Shown piece by piece: positions 46,736 to 58,049 of a stretch of 64,000 nt of DNA (position 1 is its first letter; every line of letters begins with the position of its first letter). Origin of the DNA: Penicillus capitatus (taxonomy: Eukaryota; Chlorophyta); assembly GCA_965649825.1 (NCBI GenBank), contig OZ287702.1, positions 806,001-870,000 of the forward strand, given 5' to 3'. Made by a program: the position numbers and the translations under genes. The notes under the pieces are model-generated. The model had not been told where the DNA came from. It searched no databases and saw nothing but the letters and a program-made list of their open reading frames with translations.

Positions 46736-47753
46736 CTAAGTCGATCCGACGATATTGTCTCCGAGATGAATATCGCCATTGTGTTGATATTGCAATGGAT
46801 GCATCCATCTAGAGAGCATCGCTTTCGAAGAACGCCACGGGGGCAAAGCGCCCTTCGTCGTTTCAAAGGATCGATTCATTTCGCAGCACAGCAAACGGAC
46901 GAGCTGTTCCAGACGCTCATAGGATCCGAGGTAGACCTCGTGGACACTCTCCAGCAGAGTGGAGTAAGCAGATGAGGGATTGGGTATATCAAATTGGGCC
47001 TTGAACTGAGGATCGAGGATCAAAGGGGCGGGAGGGGTGTACGGTCGTTTATCTGAAACGCTGTGCTCTGTGCCGTAGATCAAGAGAAAACGATGGCGCA
47101 CTCGGCAACAGCCGGAGACGTGCAGCATGTCTTTCCGCTCGTCAACCAGTTTGACGGCAAAATCGAGACGTTCCAATGTCTGAGCCAGCACATGCAAATC
47201 CAAAACGCCGCCGACTTCGCATGAACCTCGTGCTAATGCATATGCTTGCATGACCTAGATGCAACCATAGTGTTTGAGATCTCACTCTTTCTAAAAAGAG
47301 TGAGTGACGGTTACTTGTTTTTCAAACTCCGTAAGAAGATTGTGGTTTTCCTTAACTTCATGGATAGCTGCAATTAAATCGGATCGCTGCCCATCATCCT
47401 TGCAGGCGGCTATCGTCGACAACGGCGAACTTTTCCCGCGAGTCACGGACAATTCCATATCGAAGATTAAGTTGTCGCTCGTGGAGCCTTCATCTTGTTC
47501 CTGCAATGAACGTCCGAATCGGCGGCGGAACGTAAGGACGTATTACGCCGGCTCTCGGTCGCATATGTCGTCCACGTTCCTTCACAATCTTCGGCATTTC
47601 TGTGTTTTGTCGGGATACGGTGTATGGCGCCTGTGCCTTTTTGTGCACGCCAAGGCGCATGATGCCTACTGTGAACCACTGTAACATGAAACTAACCGAC
47701 AAAATGAAATTACCGTCGTCGGATGCGGCGCCGGATATCGATGGATTCCCCAT
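46736..47753 (-). CDS. PDDEXK_6 (DUF506)-family nuclease-like protein
   Basis: ATG 47753 (MGNPSISGAASDDGNFIL). A middle exon carries SVTRGKSSPLSTIAACKDDG and EVKENHNLLTEFEKQ. The conserved C-terminal domain reads TLERLDFAVKLVDER, HRFLLIYG, then LILDPQFKAQFDIPNPSSAY, STLLESVHEVYLGSYERLEQ, LVRLLCCEMNRSFETT and LPPWRSSKAMLSRW. This is the plant and algal DUF506 pattern (D-x-x-F-x-x-x-F-x-I, F-[VL]-G, PPWR). Biochemical function in plants is unclear, although the fold resembles PD-(D/E)XK nucleases. Intron boundaries in the first third are not resolved. Confidence 0.7.
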
Positions 47754-48258
47754 AACTCCTCTCCTACCCACGTACCGCAACGTGATTTGTTACACTCGTT
47801 TTGTTTCGAGTTATCTCTGTTCTGCAATCACGTAACATGACAAAAGCGAACTAGGATGTGTTAAGAACACTTGGATTTCGACATTTCTAGAAATCGGTAG
47901 CGTCGGGCGAACTCTACAGAGGACGATTTTGTGCTTCCAGATGGGCATCAAAGGGTTGATGAGGAGTTTAGGCAAAATTCATAGGATGAAAGCGGAAAGC
48001 AACATTCCTTGTAAAAACAGATGGAAAACGACCGTGTACAGAAAAAACAATCGAAATGTAAATGCACAATTCCTCGAGATTCTTTGCACATGTATGGCGA
48101 ACATCGTCGACGAGTCAGAAGCGGAGTGCACACAATACTGTACTTGGCGAGAGGCTTATGTGCTTTGGAAAGTGCACCAGCTGGCAACGGCCAATTCTCG
48201 AGTGAAGATTCTTCAGAGTCCCATGGAATCACACATCGACACCGACCAGGTGATGTAC
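47754..48258. other. Region with an ambiguous plus-strand open frame
   Basis: A plus-strand frame at 47929-48426 starts MGIKGLMRSLGKIHR and is open for 165 codons, but it overlaps the end of the minus-strand gene at 48259 and has no recognised domain. Not called as a gene. Confidence 0.35.
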
Positions 48259-49142
48259 CTAGCAATTCCTAAAAGGCCTCTTGGACGGGGATGTATCGAT
48301 CGACGTCGAAAAGAGTTCCTCGGAATCCACTCTGCTGAGATCTGTCAGCCAAGGATCGATCCAGGTATCATCCTGACATTCGAAGAAATCATCTTCGCCG
48401 GATTCCTCGTCATCGAATCGAACTGAAGCTGCGCCGGCCAACCTCTGTAAGACAACTGCTAGACAGGCCATCCGCTCGAACTCTTCTAGTGACATGCCAA
48501 TCATCAGACACGTTGGATGCACAGCCACTTCTGGCATGCAAACTGTCAGCTGCCCTCTGTCTTGCGACGACCATCCACATTCTCTCAGCCAGCGCCCAAG
48601 TAAGGCTGCTGAGAATTCTGTTGGCCTTTCCAGCATCCGAGATTTCCAGTCGTCACACCAGCCATGCAGAGGGTGCCTGATCTTAGAGAACGAACTTGCC
48701 GATCTCGATGACACCGAGATCAGACTTTCCTCGGGGACAGTTTCATCAATGCTTATACGTCTGGATACCGAATCTGATTCGAGGTTCGAGAGTGGACAGT
48801 CTTGCTGGACAGAAGCCACATCTGGATTGGGCTTGACCTGTCTCCTGTCCGTGCCGCAGGGAGGCATTCCGTGTGTTCTCGACTTGACTCCATGTCAAAG
48901 GCCGTTGCCTCCGGCGCCTGTGAAGCCAATCTCCGGTCCACTGAGCCTTGGAGCGCTGCCTTAGCGCCAAGTCGACGACTCGTGGCGCTCGCTTTACAGT
49001 GTAACCCATGTGCATCTTGGCCCTTGTCGTACAGGATCGGGGGCGAATTTGCCAACGGTCTCTGGAATTCACGGTTGCGTATACTGAATCTGTACGCGTC
49101 CCCCGCTTCAACGACGTCTGCTGAAGGTGCGAACCGACGCAC
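48259..49142 (-). CDS. Hypothetical protein
   Basis: Two open frames likely joined by a short intron near 48870. The C-terminal part is the better supported: SLISVSSRSASSFSKIRHPL, ERPTEFSAALLGRWLRECGW, MSLEEFERMACLAVVLQRLA and an acidic FDDEESGEDDFFECQDDTW. The N-terminal part (from MRRFAPSADVVEAGDAYRFS) is less certain. No family recognised. Confidence 0.45.
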
Positions 49143-50746
49143 TTGTTTATTCAGCAGGGTGGATTCTCGTCTTCAAGACCAGCACAAATCATTCCGTCGT
49201 CCCATCTCTCAGTCTCTCAGTGCATGAGCTTCTCCAGGCGGCCCTGGAAAAACTGGTTGGCCGTGTTTGGGCTACGATGGGAACTGCTCGACCACTGGTC
49301 TCGATGCAGTTTTTCCTTTTTTTCGGTGCATCCACAAACGCACAGGTACCTGTAGCTCGTGAAACTGTCTTGCCTGCTTAGGGATGGCGATGTCCTCATC
49401 CCCATGGAGAGGAATTGCATTGCCTCAGGTACACCACATCCAGCAGGGAATACAGCGATCCCGTCAACGTAGTGTCTGTTTCACCCAAGACAGCGACACA
49501 ACTCGCGACCGAATGGCCGTCTGGAGCTGTATAGCAGCCTGGTCTCCTGAGATGCACCGCAATGCTTGCGTTGCTCGCTCTGAGGAGACTGGCACACCGA
49601 GGCGATCCCTCTTCATGTAAACATTGCTGTTGGTTTCATTGCTGAGAGCTGTCTGTTTTTTCCAACTGGAAAAGTATCGAGACTATAGAATGGCGTCCTG
49701 CACGCACATGTACTGTAAACAGTCACACGTGTAACACATCATCATGTTGTCCTCCAACACTCGCTCCACTCTGCTCTCTGATTTTTCTGGGCGTCCAATA
49801 GAAATTGCTACGATGTAACACCGATTCCCTCAACGCTTATCGACAGGTACAACGATCTCACGCGTGCACGCCGACGCTGCTATCGTTTCTATAAGAGCTT
49901 CCTCTGCATCTTAAAACTTGTTCAGAACATTTGAGGTCGGGCAGAACAAAACACTTCATGAAGGTAAAGATTCAGCTGTCTCGGTCGCTGCAACGATACT
50001 GGCATGTCCTCCGCCGTCCAGCACCACTCCAGAGCTCCACCTCAGAAAACACGAGAAGATGAATGTGCCATCAAACACTCGCGTGCACATATCACTCTTC
50101 CTCGGCGATGTGTCCTACCTAGACTACTTCAGAGCAGAACACGAGCAAGACAACTGCTCCAGAAAACAACTGCTCTGCCAACCTGGAAACACGAAAGACG
50201 CAGATCTTTCGTAATCTCACTCAAAAACAGCGATTCCCTGAGCTCTCTCTTTTCATGCGCCAGCGGACTGTGCTCGGCCAGAAGACTGGATCTGCTGCCA
50301 TCCGCATTTGTCAGAGTTGCACCTGCCTGCCCGCAGCTCGACAGTCACTCTCTGTGCCCGTCACCCTGCGCAATGCTGCTGGACGAGCGAACGCCGTTGA
50401 CCGACTGCGCTATTTCTTTCTCTGAGGGGTCGTGCATGCATCACCGGCCACTCCGAGTGTCCGAGCACAACGAAGGATGCCTGCAGATCGATGGCAAACG
50501 ACACTTCGGGGCTTCTGCGAGCGTCCAGCTCCACGGAGAACGACGTCGACTGAAAGGAATCCGTGCCACGACGCTCTTGTGAACGACTTCTGCGACGAGT
50601 CGGCCCCCAACATCCACCCCCGGAGACCAGAGACCTCTCATGTCCGTCTCCTCCGACCGTTAGGCTGCAACCAACGCGTCAAAAGGACTTCCCCAGGCTG
50701 TAACTGACCTTTTGTCTGTTTCTTGCGCGCGTGTTTTCTGCCGACA
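49143..50746. other. Low-coding region, no supported gene
   Basis: Several open frames, none with a recognisable domain. A possible plus-strand two-exon small gene (49224-49470; MSFSRRPWKNWLAVFG joined to GDVLIPMERNCIAS) could be built but is speculative. The stretch marks the transition to the repeat-rich interval. Confidence 0.35.
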
Positions 50747-52156
50747 ATGGACTGCGAGACGACGACACCATGTGCCAACGACCCTAAATATACGTTCCCC
50801 GGCAAAGAGTAAGTGTTCTCCGTCCTCCTCCGCCGCCGCCGCCATGCGTTACGGCTTCTGAGCCATGCGCTGGCCTTCTCGCGCTATCCCCTTCCGCGAG
50901 AGCTTTTACGACTGTCGGGACGCCGAAAGCCGGAGAAGAGCTAGTGGCCATCCGGCCGCGCAGCATGCGGCTCTTCGCGCGTTTCTCTGTCATGCGTGCT
51001 GACGCGGCCTACAGACACGTCGCTCTGCATGACAGAGACTAACTTTTTGTGTGCTCTGTAGGTTTTCGCAGATAACCCTAGGAGAGGTTATGGGGAAGTA
51101 CCCCCCTAGGGGGTTCGAAGGGTTGGATGATGCCCAGAGGCAGGAGTTATTCTGGGCGCTCAAAGCCCAGTCGACGGCGCAGATGGCGCCCACGGATGAG
51201 CCCCCTGTCCGGTTTGGACCACCTGGTGGCCAAACCGGTCAGGACACGACAATGAGGAGGCGCCCCCGTCGAGTTTCCGTCGCGGAACGACAAAGGCGCC
51301 TCACTTCTAGCCAAGGCATCCCGGAGGTAAGCCCACATGCACACACACGGCATGACTCTTATGCTGTTCTGTCTTGCAGGGCAATCCTCCACCGCCATCT
51401 GCGCCGCAGCAGCCATGCCCACCAACGCAGGAATCCGCGCAACAGGCGCCGCTGCAGCAACCAAGCCACCCACCGCAGGAATCCGCGCAACAGGCGCCTC
51501 TGGATCAACCAAGCCCACCGCCTCAGCAATCGGCGCAACCGGCGCCGCCGGAGCATCCATGCGCACCCATGCCACAATCCGCGCAACAGGCGCAGCCCCA
51601 GCCACCGCCGCTGCAGCATCCATGGGCAGCCATGCCATGCCATCCGCCGCCGCCGCCACTGCAGTCATTTGGATCACCGCCGCCACTGCAGTCATTTGGA
51701 TCACCGCCGCCACAGCAACCCATCCCAGGGGCAACCATGCAATGGACCCCTTGTCCACCTCCCCACAACAACACCCCTCCTCCTATATCACCTCCTACCC
51801 CACCTTATCATCTCTTTCCTCCCCGTCCCCATGTCTTCTGTATCCCAGCCTGCCCCTCACCTGTCATTTCTCCCCGTCTTTTTAAATTCTCTTTCCTCGC
51901 CCGACCCCCATTTCCAGAGCGCACCTCAGTTTTTTCACTGAGGTGCCAACCTGTTATCCCACCGCGGCCATTCATTTTTCCTGTGGGGCCGCTTGGCATT
52001 CATCCGAGACCTTACTTCATGTCCGGAGAATGCGTCCGCGTAGGCACATCCGCCATCCCAGAGCGGTTGTTTTTCCTTTCCGGGACTTGCGTAAGTCACT
52101 CTTCACTCTTCTCTCTTCTATTGTGTGTTTCTGTGTAGGTGTCTATCGGATATTAG
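50747..52156 (+). CDS. Novel proline/glutamine-rich protein
   Basis: ATG 50747 (MDCETTTPCANDPKYTFPGK), then a long intron of about 250 nt (GTAAGT to CTGTAG), then a structured-looking segment (FSQITLGEVMGKYPPRGFEG, LDDAQRQELFWALKAQSTA) and a basic tract (MRRRPRRVSVAERQRRLTSS). A canonical intron (GTAAGC to TTGCAG) precedes a long Pro/Gln/Ala-rich exon with a repeated QESAQQAPLxQPS unit and SFGSPPPLQ, then an aromatic-Pro segment (RPPFPERTSVFSLRCQP, FLSGTC). A last intron (GTAAGT to GTGTAG) gives VSIGY-stop. No family recognised. Splice sites here are stronger than the window's norm. Confidence 0.55.
51374..51760 (+). repeat. Pro/Gln/Ala-rich degenerate internal repeats
   Basis: Codon-level repeats inside the proline-rich gene: the unit QESAQQAPLxQP(S) recurs about four times in degenerate form, and SFGSPPPLQ is repeated perfectly nearby (about 51660-51715). 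Low-complexity coding repeat rather than a mobile element. Confidence 0.7.
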
Positions 52157-52830
52157 CACAAAGAGCCTCATCTCATTGGCTCTTTGTACACTGTTTTTTG
52201 GCGGGGGACTGAAAAAGCCAAAAAGAAATAAAAAGTTTTGTTTTTTATCTGTGGAATTAGGGTTCTGCATGCTGCCAGCTGTTTTCTGTTTTTTGCCTTT
52301 CAGAGCGTCCCTCGACAGTCATTTTCGGTATCGTGCACGGGACTGCATTGGTTTTTTCTCATGTGTGCACCTTTACTATGATCTGGTTTGTTTGAGAGGC
52401 CAGATTTAGACAAAGACGTTCTGTTTCTCTTCTGTTTTTTGACTGCTGCATGGCTGTTGTTTTGTGCCAGTCGCACTCATGGATGGGAGGTCGACTTAAA
52501 TCTTTTGTTTATATTAGTAATAAATGTGGGCAGGACATATTTCTGAGCTGCGGTGGTTCATTTGGCAGTGTACATGGCTTTACTGTGTGGCGGTGGTGTA
52601 CATTTGTGCGGTCATTTCTGTTTTTCTGAGGTGGAAGTCTATCATGTGCTCAGTTCTGGCGAAAAGGTGGCTTGTCAGATGGACTGGTTCTTAGTTCTGG
52701 AGCAGAGAAGGGCGATGGGTGCTCATAATCACTGGGAAATGGATTGGATAATCTGGAGACCGTTTTCTGGAGTACTGGACTTCTAGGTGGTTTGTGCTGG
52801 TGGTGCATGGCATGCTGGACAAGTGTCTCT

Positions 52831-53280
52831 GCTGGAGGTGGATGTCGAGGTGTCCGGTCTGCTGGAGGTGGATGTCGAGGTGTCCGGTCTGCTGGAGGTG
52901 GATGTCGAGGTGTCCGGTCTGCTGGAGGTGGATGTCGAGGTGTCCGGTCTGCTGGAGGTGGATGTCGAGGTGTCCGGTCTGCTGGAGGTGGATGTCGAGG
53001 TGTCCGGTCTGCTGGAGGTGGATGTCGAGGTGTCCGGTCTGCTGGAGGTGGATGTCGAGGTGTCCGGTCTGCTGGAGGTGGATGTCGAGGTGTCCGGTCT
53101 GCTGGAGGTGGATGTCGAGGTGTCCGGTCTGCTGGAGGTGGATGTCGAGGTGTCCGGTCTGCTGGAGGTGGATGTCGAGGTGTCCGGTCTGCTGGAGGTG
53201 GATGTCGAGGTGTCCGGTCTGCTGGAGGTGGATGTTGAGGTGTCCGGTCTGCTGGAGGTGGATGTTGAGGTGTCCGGTCT
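52831..53280. repeat. 30-bp minisatellite, 15 copies
   Basis: Exactly fifteen head-to-tail 30-bp units without spacers. The first thirteen are identical. The last two share one C-to-T change. Because the unit is a multiple of three, several frames stay open through it on both strands: plus frames read LEVDVEVSGL, WRWMSRCPVC or AGGGCRGVRS, and the minus frame reads PPADRTPRHP. The single variant is synonymous only in the LEVDVEVSGL frame. Coding status unknown. Confidence 0.95.
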
Positions 53281-54077
53281 GCTGGACTGTTATCTTTGGG
53301 ATGGAAGGTCTGAGGATGTGCTCCATTCTCTGGCAGGACTTGGGAAGAGTGATGGATATGGTTATCCAACAATGGCCAGGGAGCATCACAGTATTCATTC
53401 TTATGACACGGTAAGTGACATGCTGAATCTCTATGTGGAGCAGAAACTAATGAGGTGCCTTCTCTGCAGGGTGGTGGATGCAACAACGATTTGGTTTCCT
53501 GGAATACCAACATGAAACTGAATTAGCTCTACAAGGCATGCTGAAAACGAAGGAGAAGTTTGCAGAACCAGATGAATGCGATGAAAATCGGCCAGACAGC
53601 TGTTATGTGGAACATCAAGGTACAGTGTCCCCCTTATGATCATTGGATGCTTAGATTCGATATCAGACATGAAGGGATTGGATCATCATGTTCAGGCATT
53701 CTGAAGGAATGATTTCCAGAAAGAAATCATCGGCAATCGAACGTCGCAATCCGACATCATAAAGAGAATTCATGAGACAGAGCCGAAGACACTGAGAGCA
53801 ATGATCATTCAAGAAACGCGACAAGACTGAAGACATCTCTATCGAAGGACACAATTTGGTTTTCGCGCCGACAGATCCATCTTCACAATCCATTCTGCAA
53901 AGCTTGTGGACATCTTACATGATGTTCCCAGTACACCAGGGAATCTAAGGTTCCCAAAAAGGTCCTTTCATTTTACACTTCGTGCTGAGTGGTGCTCTGT
54001 TCTGTAGAAAAGTTCATTGTCCGAAAAAAGATAACATGTTGAGAAGAGCATGCAAGAAGACCACAGTTTCCATCATG

Positions 54078-54139
54078 CGTGAGCTCGGTCGAATCAGCTG
54101 GAAAGTCTACATGAGCTCGGTTGAATCAGCTGGAAAGTC
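54078..54139 (+). repeat. Short tandem duplication (~30 bp x 2)
   Basis: The segment starting gtgagctcggtcgaatcagc is repeated immediately as atgagctcggttgaatcagc, each followed by tggaaagtct. Two copies with few differences. No function seen. Confidence 0.85.
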
Positions 54140-56013
54140 TAAAGGACACTGGAGTATCAGTTTCTGCAGAGTGAATTCGTCTGACCAAGGAGCCCTTTGA
54201 TGCGTACGTCAGTCCATCGCATCCTGCACTCACCAACACAGTTCTCAAGGTAATCTGCAGATGCCTCATGGTCCTTTTTGTACACTTCATTTGACAGGCA
54301 TTTTAAGAAACAGGGTCGAAGGAAGTGGCAGCAGTGGCCTGGACGCAATGACAGAGGCGATTTGGTCAAGATGCTCTGGATCGAGTCTTTTCTACGAGCC
54401 TTTGATCTATCGTCTCGTGAAAAGCGATGAATTCGGCAACAGATTCATCGATCACGACGATGGAAGACACGATTGCTAAATGAGAGTGGAATCCTGGATC
54501 TCGCGATGCTATGGCATTGAGTGTTCTCTGGTGTCTGGACTGGCGTAAAGAAGAAGACTCAGATCACAGACAACGACTTCCAAAGCCACCCTGGATAGAA
54601 GAGAGAGATCAATCCTGTCTCGCCTGGAGTCATGCCCTCGGACAACGATGATCATACAAGCAAACGCCGTTGATCATTCCAAGAGACTGGAAACGCCCAG
54701 GGAAAACTGGAGTGTATTCTTTGCCAACACTTCACCAGATGATCTGGATCAGATTCGAGGCATAGGGACTCTGAACTCAAGAGTCTCGCTGAAATGCACA
54801 ACAACCCTGGATGCAAAACCATCAGAATGAAGGAAGGAGCCTTGTTGATGGATGACCAAGTCAACTAACTGTTTTCCGAATTGGTCAGTCCGACAGCAAC
54901 CTGAAAGCAGCATGGGATCAAAAGATCAACCCCCGACCTTCTCGATAATTCCTTGTCTTCATTCCAAGTATGTCTCTCTCTGTCTCCTATGCACTCGATG
55001 AGCCTGCATCTCACAGAATCAATGTGGAGTTGAAGAGGAGGACGCGTGGGGCATGGACACTCGATGAGATCAATCAAGATCTCAAACGGATCACTGTCAT
55101 ACCTTTAGTGCTTGCTTCTTCGAGAAGAGGCAATTTTTCCCTCCGAAAAACGAAGAACTCGACAAGAAATGAGATGCATCTAATCTGGCAGAGGAAGACG
55201 TGGTTCAGACGAACATTTGAGGTAATTCCTTCAGCCAGTTTGCCCAGTCAAAGACCACCTGTTGCAGACGAAGCATGGATGTTGGCTATCACAGTTTCGG
55301 AGAAGCATGAGTGGCTGTGTTGCAACAGAATGCTGACGAGCTGGATGACTGAGTAACCTGAACGCGGCTCCTCATTCCGAAGACTCGACAGAAGCTGCCG
55401 ATGCATCCTCCGATGACAGAAGAAGACTCCAGGAGGATTAAAAGAGTGACAGCCGCCCTTCCACAGGGCAGAAGAGGACGAATTGGTGGTGTCTTCCTCG
55501 ACCATGACTGGGAGAGGCGCCACTCGACAACACGAGCACTGCACTGACATGTCTCATCAGGTAGAGAATGTCACATCTGCTCTTGTGCTCAAGGATGCAG
55601 TGTCTTCAGGATGAGATGAGGAAGGCGTGTCAGAAGGAGATATAGACTCCTGGTAGATGTCTTCCAGAAGAGGCACTCACTTCCTCTTCACCTTTCTGAG
55701 AAAATCGGGAACGGACCAGCTGACAGACTCCAAAGAGAACAACACAGTAAATGCAGCAGCTGGACACCTACAGAGAGAAGAGCCACCAGCTGCAGGAGGC
55801 GGAAAGCAGAATGACTTCTGGTGAGGCAGTCAGTGCCGACGTTCGAGAAGACCAGAAGCAGTCTTGGATCACATTTCCTTGCACTGATCCACTCCACCCA
55901 CCCCGGGCAGCGGCAGCCGCATCAGGGAGGATGGTTGGGCGACAGGGAGAGCAGAGACCGTGACATTGGGCAGCCACGTGATTCGGTCGATGCCCACAGG
56001 TAAGCGTCCTTTG

Positions 56014-56070
56014 GATCGGCATCCAGGGCCGTCTCTTCTGTCCCTTTTCTCTCTCTTTCTCCCCTGGATG
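56014..56070. repeat. Inverted repeat flanking a pyrimidine tract (unit A)
   Basis: The arms ggcatccaggg and ccctggatgcc are exact reverse complements around about 40 bases of mostly C and T. It is the first of two related structures; unit B is at 56838. It follows a possible donor (GTAAGC near 55999) and so may lie near the 5' end of a long intron. Confidence 0.75.
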
Positions 56071-56837
56071 CCCGTCTGCTTCGATCTGGGCAACGGAATC
56101 GGCCTTTGTATTTCTTCCTGTGTGCCTGTGTATTGTCTTTTGTGTGCCTGGCAGTTGTCATTGCTTTCCTTGTCTGTTTCTCTGCTCTGTGATTGTGTTT
56201 ACCTTTCTTGTGCCTGTCGCCGATTCCGTTGTCCCCTATTGCATGTCTTTTTATCTTTTCTTTCTTTGTTGTTTTCTCTTGAACTGTGTTCTTTAAGTGC
56301 CATTGCGATGTTCATCATGTCCTGTTCTTTCTGTTTTCTGTGCCGTTTCCTTGCTTTCCTTGCTTTCTTGATTCACTGTGTGTGCTGGGTCCCTTTTTGG
56401 ACCTCTTATTTGCATGTCCTCGCAGCGCGCCAGGTCCATAGGACGATTCCAGGGATATTCGCCAATCACACTGGGAATTCTCACCCTTCCCAGGGCTGCT
56501 TTTCGGGAGAGGTCACTGGTACCTCTGCCAGGTTGCATCGAGCGGCGCCGCTAGCCAAAGGTATGTTCTCATGTCAATCAGATGTCACATCTAACTCTGC
56601 CTTTACAGATGGGGTTAACAATACTCTCCAAGGAGAGAGTTGTAGAGAATGTTCCCCTTTGCAACATTGACTACAGAGGTAATCCAATCTAGCGATCTCT
56701 GCCTGCATTTGGCTGAATCGATGATCTTAGGAGGATGAATGGCATGCAAGAACCAGAAAAGGATCAGCCTAAACATCCGCGAGGGAGTGTCGCTAATTCA
56801 GAGCGTGGCTTGATCTCCCTCTGGTGATGGCTTTCAG

Positions 56838-56902
56838 ATCGGCATCCAGGCCGTCTTTTCTATTTCCTTTTTCGTTTCGCTCTCTCTCTCCCTGGATGCC
56901 AG
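56838..56902. repeat. Inverted repeat flanking a pyrimidine tract (unit B)
   Basis: Arms ggcatccagg and cctggatgcc flank a T/C-rich loop, as in unit A. Downstream, both units share a second block, gtccctttttggac, itself a small inverted repeat, then gcatgtcc-n-cgcag-cgcgcc (about 56390-56435 and 57142-57188). Confidence 0.75.
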
Positions 56903-57563
56903 TTTTCCTCTTCTGGGCCATCGGAGCCTCTGTTTCCTTTCTGACGTGTGACCATCTCCTTGTTTGATGTATTGCTTTCTGTGCTTTTTCCTTATTTTAC
57001 AGCATTCCTGCTTTGTCTGTACCCTTGTCTGTTTTAATATTGAGTTTTTATGAATGCCTTTTATTTCTTTCTGTGTCTATCTCTGTCCTTGTTTATTTTT
57101 GCTCCTGTGAGTTTTCATTTTGTGTTTTGTTTTGTCGTTTTCGGTCCCTTTTTGGACACTTAACTGCATGTCCGCGCAGCGCGCCGGATCTGAAAGCCGC
57201 TGGAGATGGTTGGGCCCACTCGCCCCATCAAAACTCTCCCACACTGCCCGAGCGGATCGATCCTATCATGCATGCCAATGGCACAATCCTCCGTTGCAGT
57301 TCGTCGACCATGTCTCATCAAGTGAACGCTCTCTTCTCTCTCAATCGCTGTTACTAATCTCATGCCACAGGTGAAATGACTCATGCCTCCAACGAAGATG
57401 TCTGAAAGACCTTGATTCGAAGTCTGCACATGAGTGACTGTTTGAACTCTTTCCTGGCTTTCATATTCTTTTACCTCTTTTGATTTTCTTAGCAAAAAGA
57501 GAAAGGCATTCTCTACTGGTGAACAGCCAGTTGCCACTGCTGTGTTTTCCCTAGTCTGTCAGC

Positions 57564-57822
57564 GAGTGATCTCAGGAGTTTTGGTCTCCTGCCAGTGAGT
57601 GAGTGATCTCAGGAGTTTTGGTCTCCTGCCAGTGAGTGAGTGATCTCAGGAGTTTTGGTCTCCTGCCAGTGAGTGAGTGATCTCAGGAGTTTTGGTCTCC
57701 TGCCAGAGAGTGAGTGATCTCAGGAGTTTTGGTCTCCTGCCAGAGAGTGAGTGATCTCAGGAGTTTTGGTCTCCTGCCAGTGAGTGAGTGATCTCAGGAG
57801 TTTTGGTCTCCTGCCAGAGAGT
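57564..57822. repeat. 37-bp tandem repeat of perfect hairpins, 7 copies
   Basis: Seven nearly identical 37-bp units in direct tandem. Each contains the arms caggag and ctcctg around ttttggt, so each unit can fold into its own stem-loop. The only differences are gtgagt versus gagagt at the unit ends. There are no unique spacers. Confidence 0.95.
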
Positions 57823-58049
57823 GATCTTGGTTTTTTTGAGAACTCGTGGTTCAATGTTCACTGTTCAATGTTTGGCATTTTCCATTTCTGAACTTTTACA
57901 TTCTCAGTCTTCTTTTCTCGCGTTCTCTGACTACGCACGTTATTGGCCCAATTCGGCTATTGACTTTTTTACATGACTAAAGACTGTTTTAACAGGCTCC
58001 CTAGTTATCCGGGTCCGCTAAGAACGCGATGAATGATCACCAAATGTGC

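Larger units (their letters stand above)
52157..58049. other. Gene-poor, repeat-rich interval
   Basis: About 5.9 kb with no recognisable conserved protein. It contains the two tandem arrays and the duplicated hairpin unit listed separately, plus pyrimidine-rich stretches (56040-56400, 56840-57170). Plausible splice-like signals occur (GTAAGT at 53411 to CTGCAG at 53470), and some exon-like frames are seen (for example 53471-53620 and 54970-55356). It may therefore hold rapidly evolving or non-coding transcripts. Confidence 0.55.

Noticed and set aside
47929-48426. MGIKGL start as a FEN1/XPG-type nuclease
   Set aside because: Only the first six residues resemble that family. The catalytic acidic motifs are absent, and the frame overlaps a minus-strand gene.
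52831-53280. 30-bp repeats as a CRISPR array
   Set aside because: Units abut directly with no spacers, in a eukaryotic context with spliced genes. It is a minisatellite.
52650-53513. Minus-strand 287-codon proline-rich gene over the minisatellite
   Set aside because: A 30-bp unit keeps frames open automatically. The variant unit changes the minus-strand amino acid but is silent in one plus frame, and plus-strand splice signals fit better. Not called on either strand.
57564-57822. 37-bp palindromic repeats as a CRISPR array or rho-independent terminators
   Set aside because: There are no spacers, and no T-run follows the stems. Tandem hairpin repeat only.
50800-58030. Retrotransposon or other mobile element in the repeat-rich interval
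   Set aside because: No reverse transcriptase, integrase, transposase, long terminal repeat or target-site duplication could be seen.
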